NCBI GenBank assembly: GCA_947166625.1
Contig: CAMVEX010000011.1
Location: 18,611 to 82,610, forward strand
Source of the DNA: an uncultured Clostridia bacterium
GTDB taxonomy: Bacteria; Bacillota; Clostridia; Oscillospirales; Acutalibacteraceae
Direction: 5' to 3'
Length of the DNA: 64,000 nucleotides
Shown one piece after another: positions 56,066 to 64,000 of the stretch. Numbering within the stretch: the first letter of the stretch is position 1; each line of letters starts with the position of its first letter. The notes beneath the pieces are model-generated. The model was not told the origin of the DNA and searched no databases. It saw only the letters and a program-made list of their open reading frames with translations. The translations under genes and the position numbers were made by a program.

Positions 56066-58143
56066 ACATCTTTCTCCTTGAAATTTATTTCATATTTTTT
56101 CTTCATGGCATCGCGCGAATCAAATCCGACATAGAATGAATATTCATCCTCAAGATACCATGATTTGTTTTCCGGATCATAGAATTTCAGGTCTTCTTTA
56201 TTTACGGTAATCTCCGATTTTACGCTCTCGCCGGAAGGGACAAAAACCTTTTTGAATCCTTTGAGAAGCTTTACGGGATGGTCTCCCGCAGCGCCGGCAT
56301 AGACCTGGACTGCGGCTTTGCCGTCACGGTTTCCCTTATTTTTAACGCTGAAAGAGACTCTGACATTTTCACCGTCATCCTTTACGCCGACTCTCTGACA
56401 GGCAAATTCGGTGTAAGAAAGCCCGAATCCGAAAGGATACGCCGGCTCAATATTCTCTTTATAAAAAAGGGTGTAGCCGTGATAATAGCCGTATGTGATC
56501 TTTCTCGTTTTGTCACCGGGAAACAGAAAACCGGGATAGTCCTCTTCTCTCTTCGCCATCGTAAACGGAAGATGACCTGACGGATTCGCTCTGCCGCTGA
56601 CGAGCTGAGCCAAGGCGTTTCCGCCCTCCATACCGCCGTAAAACGAATGGAAAATCGCATTTACCGAATCTTTCCATTCTTCGATTATATAAGCCGAGCC
56701 GCCGATGATATTCACTATCACCTTTTTGCAGGTGGCGCAGGCGTGGCGTATGAGCGCGACTTCATCCTTCGGGATCCTGAGGGAATATCTGTCTCCGCCC
56801 ATTCCCTTCTCCTGAACGGAATCGCTCTTTGAGAAATTGGCGAGATTCTCCCCCTCCTGCCTGTAATCGCTTCCGACGCACACTATCACCGCGTCGCATT
56901 CCTTAAGCTCCGTTTCGGCTTTGGTAAGCGACAGTCCTTCGCAGAGGACGACCCTGTCTTTTCCGTAAACATTACAGAGCCCTTCGTATGGAGTTACGGT
57001 ATATGGCGCGCTGACGGAGCTTGAGCCGTGATCGCCCACATTGATTTTATCGGCATATCTGCCGACGATCCCGATTTTTGAAGGATTCTCAAGCGGAAGC
57101 ACGCCGTCGTTTTTGAGCAAAACAGTTCCTTCGAGAGCCGCCCTGAGAGCGAGCGCGGTATGTTCCGGCGAGCAGATGACTCTCTTATCCGTTTTACGCA
57201 AAGCGGGAGTGATTTTTATAAGCCCGCGCAAAATGCTTTTTACGGAATTATCTATATCATCTTCGGTTATTTTGCCCGTTTTGAGAGCGACGGGGAGCAA
57301 GGCGTAACGCATCTTTTGCGGCATCTCTATATCGAGCCCCGCTTTGAGAGCTTTGGGAGCGTTGCGCACACCCATAAGGAAATCCGAGATCGTGAAGCCT
57401 CTGAATCCCCACTGATCTCTCAGAATATCCTTGAGCAGATAACTGCTCTCACAGCAATGATCGCCCCTGAAAAGATTATACGCGCCCATTATCGACATAG
57501 CTCCGGCGTCAACACAGGCCTTGAAATGGGGCAGATAGACCTCGTGAAGAGTTTTTTCATCGCAATCAACATCCACATCAAAGCGGATGTTTTCAATGCT
57601 GTTAAGCGCATAATGCTTCGGGCAGGCGATCACTCCGTTATCCTGGACCGCCCTTGTCAGAGCCGCCCCCACACGAGAAAGAAGGAACGGATCCTCACCG
57701 TAGGTTTCCTGCGCCCTGCCCCACCTCGGATTGCGGAGCAGGTTGATACAGATACCGGCAAAGTAATTGCCCTTGCCGGCTATGACCTCTTCGGCCATGG
57801 CGCAGCCGATTTCATATTCCAGCTCATCATCAAAAGAAGCGCCCCTCGCCATGGAAACGGGAAAACAGGTGCTGTTGCCCATAACCACTCCGCGCGGGCC
57901 GTCGGAAAACGCGACCTCCGGAATTCCGAGCCGCTTCACTCCGCCCGCAAGGCAGGGCCTGCAATTATACTTCTGCCCCTTTGTGATCAGGTCAAAGCCG
58001 TTTCTGAGAAAGAATCTTTTGCCCGAAAGCATAGAGAGCTTTTCGTGCAGTTTCAATTCGCCGCAAAGCGAAGCGGCGACCTCTTCAAGCACCTCATCGC
58101 AGGGATTATCTCTGTATGTTTTGACCACAAAATCAAAATCCAT
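56062..58143 (-). CDS. Glycoside hydrolase family 3 (beta-glucosidase/beta-xylosidase)
   Basis: NLLRNPRWGRAQETYGEDPFLLSRVG, KHYALNSIE, GFTISDFLMGV; C-terminal FnIII-like region. Confidence 0.9.
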   Translation of the reverse strand: MDFDFVVKTYRDNPCDEVLEEVAASLCGELKLHEKLSMLSGKRFFLRNGFDLITKGQKYNCRPCLAGGVKRLGIPEVAFSDGPRGVVMGNSTCFPVSMARGASFDDELEYEIGCAMAEEVIAGKGNYFAGICINLLRNPRWGRAQETYGEDPFLLSRVGAALTRAVQDNGVIACPKHYALNSIENIRFDVDVDCDEKTLHEVYLPHFKACVDAGAMSIMGAYNLFRGDHCCESSYLLKDILRDQWGFRGFTISDFLMGVRNAPKALKAGLDIEMPQKMRYALLPVALKTGKITEDDIDNSVKSILRGLIKITPALRKTDKRVICSPEHTALALRAALEGTVLLKNDGVLPLENPSKIGIVGRYADKINVGDHGSSSVSAPYTVTPYEGLCNVYGKDRVVLCEGLSLTKAETELKECDAVIVCVGSDYRQEGENLANFSKSDSVQEKGMGGDRYSLRIPKDEVALIRHACATCKKVIVNIIGGSAYIIEEWKDSVNAIFHSFYGGMEGGNALAQLVSGRANPSGHLPFTMAKREEDYPGFLFPGDKTRKITYGYYHGYTLFYKENIEPAYPFGFGLSYTEFACQRVGVKDDGENVRVSFSVKNKGNRDGKAAVQVYAGAAGDHPVKLLKGFKKVFVPSGESVKSEITVNKEDLKFYDPENKSWYLEDEYSFYVGFDSRDAMKKKYEINFKEKDV

Positions 58144-58308
58144 TCTCTGCCCCCTCATAATGATATATACGAATATATAATAGATAAACGGATTGTTTTT
58201 GTCAATGACTATCGCCGATTTCAGCGAAAAAACGAGCCGCGCAAGCCCATAATTTCAAAAAATTCTTGACAAGGTGAAACGGCTATGATATTATATTTAA
58301 GCATTTAC

Positions 58309-58399
58309 GGAGAGATACCGAAGTGGTCATAACGGAACGGTCTTGAAAACCGTCGTACTCTTACGGGTACCGTGGGTTCGAATCCCACTCTCTCCGCCA
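58309..58399 (+). tRNA. tRNA-Ser (anticodon TGA), CCA encoded
   Basis: GGAGAGA/TCTCTCC acceptor, anticodon loop CTTGAAA, long variable arm, GGTTCGAATCC T-loop. Confidence 0.93.
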
Positions 58400-58445
58400 G
58401 TAAAACAGCAGGTTTCAATTTAATATATAAGCTTAACGCTGCCAT

Positions 58446-58536
58446 GGAGAAGTACTCAAGTTGGTGACGAGGCGCCCCTGCTAAGGGCGTAGGTCGGGTA
58501 ACCGGCGCGGGAGTTCGAGTCTCCCCTTCTCCGCCA
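58446..58536 (+). tRNA. tRNA-Ser (anticodon GCT), CCA encoded
   Basis: GGAGAAG/CTTCTCC acceptor, anticodon loop CTGCTAA, long variable arm, GTTCGAGTC T-loop. Confidence 0.93.
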
Positions 58537-58640
58537 AACGATTGTAATCCGAACTTTTTGCTCAAAGCGGGCGAAACGTTCGGATTCGTCGTTTCTACAG
58601 AAAGCTTAAAACGGTATTCTCGTTGAAATAATAAAAAAAC

Positions 58641-58676
58641 GCGCAGTCGTCGGCACCTTAAAACCGGCGACTGCGC
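58641..58676. terminator. Strong hairpin downstream of the small ORF and tRNAs
   Basis: GCGCAGTCGtCGG-N10-CCGgCGACTGCGC. Confidence 0.6.
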
Positions 58677-58685
58677 ACATTTCAT

Positions 58686-58859
58686 TTATGAGACTTTTGC
58701 AGCCTCTGCATTTCCGCTTTTCCATTCTTCAAAAGCCTTTCTGTTGTCTTCGGACTGGTAGAATCTGGATATTTCCGGTAAGAGAGTATAAACAAACTCG
58801 TCAATTACAGAATCGGGAATGCGATTGTCATTTACATCATAATTATTATTTCCTTCCAT
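58686..58859 (-). CDS. Small hypothetical protein (57 aa) next to mob gene
   Basis: Own translation: MEGNNNYDVNDNRIPDSVIDEFVYTLLPEISRFYQSEDNRKAFEEWKSGNAEAAKVS; good RBS (GGAAGGA region). Confidence 0.65.
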   Translation of the reverse strand: MEGNNNYDVNDNRIPDSVIDEFVYTLLPEISRFYQSEDNRKAFEEWKSGNAEAAKVS

Positions 58860-59017
58860 TTAGATTTGCTTTGAATGATTTTAAACCGCAATCATTGTCA
58901 TAAGCATTTACCTCCTTCCCTCGTTATTTTTGTTCGGCGCGGTAAGCTCAGATATTCAGTTGTAAAATCATAGCGGATGTTGGTTTATCACCTCATTTCT
59001 TTTTGTTTTGGATTTTG

Positions 59018-59956
59018 TCATCTTTCAAGAGAATGCGGTTTCGATTCTCTCGACATTGCCGAATACATTTTCATAATCTCGGGCGGAATATTTAAAACGA
59101 GCGATTTAAGCTGCTCATATTCCTGCTTGAGTTTACCCATTTCAAGTCTTTCATTGACGCTGATCCGGCTTTTCTTCTTGAGATCGGCATTTTCTTCCCG
59201 CATTTGTCTCATGGTTTCATCATAAACAGCAAGCTTTGAAAGCAGATTGGCTCTGTCTTCCATATACTTTTTGATAAGATCCTCAGCATCGGTTTTGCCC
59301 TGTTTCATATTCAGAACGCCGATTCTCTCAATTGCATCCACAATCTTTTCAGCCTGTTTGTTCAGATTCTTAGCTCTTTTGTAAAGCTGAGTCGGAATAT
59401 ATGTTCTGCCCGTAATCTGACTGCTTGTGCCTCTTTCGAGTTCTGGATATTTCTTTGACATCCAGGCGTGATACATATCCTGCCAGTAGGTCAGCTTCTG
59501 TTTATTGCCGACAATCTCTTTTGCGGACAGTCGGTGATCCTTCGTAATAGGGACAAAACACAGATGCATGTGCGGAGTGGTTTCGTCCAGATGAACAGCA
59601 GCGGAGATAATGGTTCCTTCGGTAAGATGCTTTTTGTAGAAATCCAGGGCGTGCTCAAAGAATTCTCTGATTTCCTTTTTGCTCTTTTTCTTGAAGAATT
59701 CGTTGCTTGCAGTTACAACAGTTTCCACCAGAACAACACTGTCTTTACGGGTGCGGCACTTATGAATTTTTAAAAGAGTGTTGATTGCATCCCTGTATCC
59801 GCAGTGAAGACCTACAAGATTGTAGTTATCCTTTGATTTGCTCAGATCAATATCAGGATTACTCTTGTATTCCGCTTTGGTTCTTTCGTTGTGTGCTTCT
59901 ATCCCGCTGACAGCAGAAGACTTGTGTTTCTGAAAACGCATGATTGCATACTTCAC
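59018..59956 (-). CDS. mobV: MobV/Pre-family plasmid mobilization relaxase
   Basis: VKYAIMRFQKHKSSAVSGIEAHNERTK; HLDETTPHMHLCFVPI (HxDExxPHxH); GTG start after GGGAGG. Confidence 0.92.
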   Translation of the reverse strand: MKYAIMRFQKHKSSAVSGIEAHNERTKAEYKSNPDIDLSKSKDNYNLVGLHCGYRDAINTLLKIHKCRTRKDSVVLVETVVTASNEFFKKKSKKEIREFFEHALDFYKKHLTEGTIISAAVHLDETTPHMHLCFVPITKDHRLSAKEIVGNKQKLTYWQDMYHAWMSKKYPELERGTSSQITGRTYIPTQLYKRAKNLNKQAEKIVDAIERIGVLNMKQGKTDAEDLIKKYMEDRANLLSKLAVYDETMRQMREENADLKKKSRISVNERLEMGKLKQEYEQLKSLVLNIPPEIMKMYSAMSRESKPHSLER

Positions 59957-60314
59957 GGTTAACACCTCCCTTCATAAATATTTTGATTTGGTTTATTTTC
60001 GCCTTCTCCGCTTATCCTTATCAGGAATAATCGGAAAAAGCGAAATTTTGCGTGACACCGTCAAGAATGGGTTTGTGACATTTTCATTACTGAATCATTT
60101 TGCATTCCTTCTTTCTTGATAAAATTAAAGACACCGCGTAAGAAAATGAGACACAATGACTCATCCTTCTCACACGATGCCGTATAAACCGATTTATGTT
60201 CCTCTTCCTATAGAGGAGTCAAACGAAAAACCGCAAACCGCAGTTATTTAAGCGATTGTTGTAATTCGGCTTTGAGATAAAACCACGATTTACTCCGAAA
60301 ATGAAACGGGTATA

Positions 60315-60370
60315 TTGGTGCCAAATCCGGCACCAGCGTACTTTTTCGGTGCCAGTATTGGCACCGTTTT
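60315..60370. repeat. Two tandem GGTGCC/GGCACC hairpins, second followed by T-run
   Basis: GGTGCCAAATCCGGCACC and CGGTGCCAGTATTGGCACCGTTTTT. Confidence 0.6.
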
Positions 60371-60591
60371 TGCATTTCCACTACCATTTATATTCCTAAA
60401 ACTTTTCATAAAACTGTTGAAAACTCTGCTGCCGCGGATTTCATATTGTATCAATACCCTTGAAAATGCAAAAAACATTTGTTCTGCGGAACGGGGGTTT
60501 ATACGTCCTTTGCCCTCCGAGCCGAAACACGGAATTATCAAAACCGGTATTTTCACGCTGAAAACCGATTTCTCAATTCCGCCGAAAAACA

Positions 60592-60634
60592 AAAATCCCG
60601 GTCTTGCCTTTTGACGGGCAAGCCGGGATTTTTT
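60592..60634. terminator. Long hairpin terminator
   Basis: AAATCCCGGtCTTGCC ... GGgCAAGcCGGGATTTTTT. Confidence 0.75.
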
Positions 60635-60723
60635 CGCATTATGAGCGTAAACACTACGCTGTTTTTCGACTCTTTCGGGCAAAGGTCTAACACACTAGAC
60701 TTTGCGGGACGCAAAATCGTGTG

Positions 60724-60793
60724 CCAAAGGGGAAGACCGAAAAGCAGTTGTTGCCGCGACAACACGCTTTTCTCCTTTCCGTTCCCCTTTTGG
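60724..60793. repeat. Long imperfect inverted repeat (about 70 nt)
   Basis: CCAAAGGGGAA..GAAAAGC..GTTGT / ACAAC..GCTTTTC..TTCCCCTTTTGG nested arms. Confidence 0.65.
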
Positions 60794-60804
60794 ATTACCC
60801 TCGG

Positions 60805-60844
60805 CGATTGAAATCAACAAAATCGCTGTTTCTGATTTCAATCG
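60805..60844. repeat. 12-bp perfect inverted repeat CGATTGAAATCA-N16-TGATTTCAATCG
   Basis: Read directly. Confidence 0.75.
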
Positions 60845-61057
60845 GAAATTGCCTGCTGTTTCATATTGTGTCATATTGGGTTGCCGACAATTCACGTTTT
60901 TGATTGTTACATAATTAAGTGGTTTGTTATTCGAAAACTAATTATTTTGGATATGTAATTCAATGTAGATTTACTTATAGCGTTTTTTGATTTCTTTTTA
61001 ACTGTGTTATACCGCCTGTCGGCGAAGCATGAAAAAACATATTCTCTCCGTTTATTT

Positions 61058-61600
61058 TCAATTGTTTACCTCGATATAATCAGCATTACCTACTTTATAG
61101 GAGTGTTTTTTGTTTGAATATTCTTCCCGGTTTACAATATGCATGATAACATTTATGACACCGCCGTGAGTAACAAGTATAATGCTTTCATTATCAGTTT
61201 TAATGAGATTATCCCAAGCGGTTTTCACTCTTTCATAAAACTCTTTCGGACTCTCGCCGTTAGGGTATTGCTGTTCCCATTTGAGGTTTTTCCAGAAAAG
61301 GTCGGGATACAGTTTATTGGCTAAATTATTGTCCATACCGGCTAAATCACCGTTGTTGACTTCTCTGAATCCTTGATTGTATGCAATTTCAAGATTAAGG
61401 TGATTTGCCAGTATTTCCGCAGTTTGTTTTGCCCTGAGCAAATCACTTGAATAGATTATTTCGGCGTTACATTTACTGGCTTTCAGTTTTTCAGCTAATC
61501 CCAGCGATTGTTTAATTCCTTTGTTTGTCAAAGGATGGTTGCTCCATCCGCCTCTTACCGTGTTATCGTCTGCACCGTGCCTGACAAGATATATCTTCAT
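61058..61600 (-). CDS. Histidine phosphatase superfamily protein
   Basis: IYLVRHGADDNT, IYSSDLLRAKQTAEIL, ILVTHGGVI. Confidence 0.88.
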   Translation of the reverse strand: MKIYLVRHGADDNTVRGGWSNHPLTNKGIKQSLGLAEKLKASKCNAEIIYSSDLLRAKQTAEILANHLNLEIAYNQGFREVNNGDLAGMDNNLANKLYPDLFWKNLKWEQQYPNGESPKEFYERVKTAWDNLIKTDNESIILVTHGGVINVIMHIVNREEYSNKKHSYKVGNADYIEVNN

Positions 61601-61620
61601 CCTGTTATTCTCCATTATAT

Positions 61621-62160
61621 TCATGTGCATTGTGTTTCAATTCTTTTCAGCTCGCCAATGACCCGCTCTCTGCCATATTCGGTCTGATACCAGTTTTCTC
61701 TGCTTATACCGAAGCCGTCAAAAGTAACAACCGTGAAATCGACATCGGGAAAATACATCTGATATAATAACTGACAGCGTTTTGCGTGAAAGGACTTGCA
61801 GACAATCAATGCCTTGTGTATCTTCAAACCGTTTTCATCAACGACGCGTTTTGCAAATGCGGCATTTTGCTTTGTATATCCCGATTCCCGTTCGCCGTAA
61901 ACATCCTCTTTGCGCACACCTTTTTTCAGAAGAATATCCCTGTAAAAATCATATTCGGTTTCATATTCCGGCAACGGAAAGTTGTCACGCTTGACGCTGT
62001 ATTTGCCGCCGATAATAACGGTATCGGCAAAACCTCTGTGATATAAATCCGCAGCAAGCCGGGCGGCATCGGGCAATGACCCTCCGACAACAAAGATTGC
62101 GTCTGCTTTACAGGGCTCGGTTCCGATAAAAATATAATCTGTGATTTCCTTGATATTCAT
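61621..62160 (-). CDS. YdcF/SanA-like DUF218 protein
   Basis: DAIFVVGGSLPDAARLAADLYHRG; ERESGYTKQNAAFAKRV. Confidence 0.75.
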   Translation of the reverse strand: MNIKEITDYIFIGTEPCKADAIFVVGGSLPDAARLAADLYHRGFADTVIIGGKYSVKRDNFPLPEYETEYDFYRDILLKKGVRKEDVYGERESGYTKQNAAFAKRVVDENGLKIHKALIVCKSFHAKRCQLLYQMYFPDVDFTVVTFDGFGISRENWYQTEYGRERVIGELKRIETQCT

Positions 62161-62177
62161 ATAATTATTCTATTCAG

Positions 62178-62984
62178 TCAAAGAGCTAATGTTTTCGGCA
62201 CTCTCGTATCAAAAACCACTCCGCATACTTTTGACAGCTCTTTTCTGCTGCGTTTATTTGTTTTCCATGTGGAAATGTTTGCCATTAAGTCTTTGATAAA
62301 GGCGTTGAAATAATAATCTTTGAGTTCTTCGGTTCCGAGAAAAGAATAACCGTTTACCGTCACAGGGCTGTTATTCAAAATACATTCTCTGAGTTCATAA
62401 ATCGAAAGCTCCCTGCCGTTTTCATTGCTGAAATAACAGTTAAACGAAGGGTCGAGAGCGACAAATCTGTTTTCTTCCTTTAACCAAACATTTACAAGAA
62501 AATGACTGCCGCCGCCATTTGACACACAGCAAACGGGCAGAGCTTTTATTCCGTAAGAATTTAGAATATCCGTAAGCGAGATTGCTTTCGACCTGCAATT
62601 AAGAGCTTTTTCATAAGGCAAATCAAAAGAATTCGGCAAAATCTCAACGGCATCATCAGGCAAAATATTTCGTGTTGCTCCGCAATAATATGTATGCTCT
62701 GTCAGATAGCTCATTATTGCAAAAGCGTTCTCTTTATCCGACAAATCCGCAGAATACGGGAAACCGTATTTTTTGCATAAAACATGGTATTCCGAAATAA
62801 CGCAAAACAGTTCATTCTGTTTGGCTTCGGATTTAGCAGTATTATCTGTTACGGTCAATACCTGCGGTTTATAATCATCGGCACACTTTTTCAAAAATGC
62901 CGCGTATTCTTCTTTTGAAGAAATCAGCTTATTTCTGCAATCAAACCGCGTTTTGGCTCTGCTGATGCGAAAAAACAAATTCAT
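62178..62984 (-). CDS. Transglutaminase-like protein
   Basis: ALNCRSKAISLTDILNSYGIKALPVCCVS...GSHFLVNVWL...ALDPSFN: C-H-D order typical of transglutaminase-like folds. Confidence 0.55.
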   Translation of the reverse strand: MNLFFRISRAKTRFDCRNKLISSKEEYAAFLKKCADDYKPQVLTVTDNTAKSEAKQNELFCVISEYHVLCKKYGFPYSADLSDKENAFAIMSYLTEHTYYCGATRNILPDDAVEILPNSFDLPYEKALNCRSKAISLTDILNSYGIKALPVCCVSNGGGSHFLVNVWLKEENRFVALDPSFNCYFSNENGRELSIYELRECILNNSPVTVNGYSFLGTEELKDYYFNAFIKDLMANISTWKTNKRSRKELSKVCGVVFDTRVPKTLAL

Positions 62985-63009
62985 TAGCTATTATCCTTTA
63001 CATTCCGTC

Positions 63010-63879
63010 TCATAACGGCTTATACCATTTCGGCACGACGTTTTGCAACTTGTCATACCAGTCCATAATATCCTTAGTTTGATTTAGCATGGTCTGAGTT
63101 TCTCTCTCCCCGAAGCCGAGTGCCCAAGCGGCGGTGCCGAGCGTGTTGCTGCAAATATACAGTAACAGCAGTTCCCAGAATTCCGGCGGGACACCGTTTT
63201 CAAAATACCCGTCTACCATGCCGGAAGCAAACAAGGGCGAGGCCTGCGCGCTCCATACAATGCGGTTGAATTCCTCCCACGGGTCTCCGAAATCAAAGCG
63301 GTCGAAATCAATAATCTGTAATGCACCGTTTACATCAATCATCATATTGCCGATATGATAATCCCCGTGCTGAAAACACTGCGGGCGACCATGTAGCAAA
63401 CTGCGGTTATTTTCAAGATACCGCAACATTGCCGTATCGCCGTCGAATTTGATCGGGCACGCAGCATACATCTCGATTTTTCTGTCGATTTTGGCGTTAA
63501 AACGCGTTTCCCAATCCGGCTGATCCTGTGGCGCAGGGATTTGGTGAATTATTCTCAGTATTCTTCCTGATTCCAAGCCATATGCGTATTGCTTTGTGTC
63601 CGGCAGCGTCGGGATGACCTCTTCTGCATCCCGTCCGTCAATCCAACTTTGCAGAATATATACGCCTTCTTCGCAATCCCCGTATTCCAAGGGTATACAC
63701 ATGGGCACGCCCAGCGCCGCGACGGCCTGTTGCATACGGAAGCAGTCAGCGCGGTTGGCGGCTTTCTCCTTCGGCGTAATCCGCAGGAGATATTTTGTCC
63801 CGTTCGCCGTTGTTACACAGTATTTTTGATCACATGACCAGCCCTTGTTTATGGTGTCTTTTGAAATAAAATCAATCAT
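63010..63879 (-). CDS. Aminoglycoside phosphotransferase (APH) family protein
   Basis: CFQHGDYHIGNMMID and IIDFDRFDFGDPWEEF kinase motifs. Confidence 0.88.
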   Translation of the reverse strand: MIDFISKDTINKGWSCDQKYCVTTANGTKYLLRITPKEKAANRADCFRMQQAVAALGVPMCIPLEYGDCEEGVYILQSWIDGRDAEEVIPTLPDTKQYAYGLESGRILRIIHQIPAPQDQPDWETRFNAKIDRKIEMYAACPIKFDGDTAMLRYLENNRSLLHGRPQCFQHGDYHIGNMMIDVNGALQIIDFDRFDFGDPWEEFNRIVWSAQASPLFASGMVDGYFENGVPPEFWELLLLYICSNTLGTAAWALGFGERETQTMLNQTKDIMDWYDKLQNVVPKWYKPL

Positions 63880-64000
63880 AGTTCTATCGTCTTCTCCAAA
63901 AAACCAACGGTAAACGGCAAATGCTCAAAGCGTCTTGTGCCCGTGTGAATAAATCCGTTTTTTATATACCAGTTTTTGAGCGTAGTATTTTCCTCTATTA
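63876..64000 (-). CDS. GNAT-family acetyltransferase-like C-terminal fragment (continues beyond window)
   Basis: Reverse translation IEENTTLKNWYIKNGFIHTGTRRFEHLPFTVGFLEKTIEL*; stop overlaps APH start (ATGA). Confidence 0.6.
   Translation of the reverse strand, partial: IEENTTLKNWYIKNGFIHTGTRRFEHLPFTVGFLEKTIEL

Larger units (their letters stand above)
58540..64000. mobile_element. Putative mobile/accessory region abutting tRNA-Ser(GCT), right end beyond window
   Basis: MobV relaxase, non-coding inverted repeats and unrelated cargo immediately 3' of tRNA-Ser; no integrase in window. Confidence 0.45.

Noticed and set aside
57160-58269. 369-aa plus-strand ORF
   Set aside because: Antisense to the GH3 gene; low-complexity, no recognisable domain.
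58305-58685. 126-aa minus-strand ORF across both tRNA-Ser genes (contains GFEPTVPVRVRRFSRPFRYDHFGISP)
   Set aside because: Antisense translation of tRNA-Ser sequences; a well-known type of spurious annotation.
60290-60682. 130-aa minus-strand ORF and overlapping plus-strand ORFs in 60.3-60.9 kb
   Set aside because: Overlap hairpins on both strands, no RBS or domain; region appears non-coding.
1-64000. CRISPR arrays, IS elements, rRNA operons
   Set aside because: No regularly spaced direct repeats, transposase motifs or rRNA sequence noticed by eye.

Overview
The window is a chromosomal segment of a probable Firmicutes/Clostridia-type bacterium, judged from GGAGG ribosome-binding sites, an [FeFe] hydrogenase, Firmicute-type transporters and secreted proteins. 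Most of it is housekeeping and metabolic operons on the minus strand. From left to right it contains: a YfcC-like permease (cut by the window edge); a run of secreted proteins (zinc-ribbon-like Cys-repeat protein, Cys-nucleophile hydrolase, beta-helix protein, alkaline phosphatase, two LCAT-like hydrolases); MetQ; rfbB, galT and a GH38 mannosidase; prmA and yhaM; a Na/Pi transporter; MATE; a nickel operon (larB-larC-nikMN-nikQ-nikO) behind a structured leader; an HtrA-like protease without PDZ; an [FeFe] hydrogenase with a NuoF-C/GltD fusion partner; an SSS symporter; metY and rubredoxin; a symporter with an ATPase-like N-terminus; a seven-gene operon that looks like D-glutamate/5-oxoproline metabolism; tcdA; larE at the end of a sugar operon; and two tandem tRNA-Ser genes. 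From about 58.54 kb onward there is a mobile/accessory region with a MobV-type relaxase, structured non-coding DNA and small-molecule-modifying cargo genes. The best candidates for an under-described system are (1) the operon dat - DUF4392 - pxpB - pxpC - DUF1445 - pxpA - alr, preceded by a pair of palindromic operator-like sites, and (2) the complete LarB/LarC/LarE plus nickel-uptake set without LarA in the window, with a terminator-bearing leader RNA. All family names come from reading the protein sequences and recognising motifs; no database search was run.
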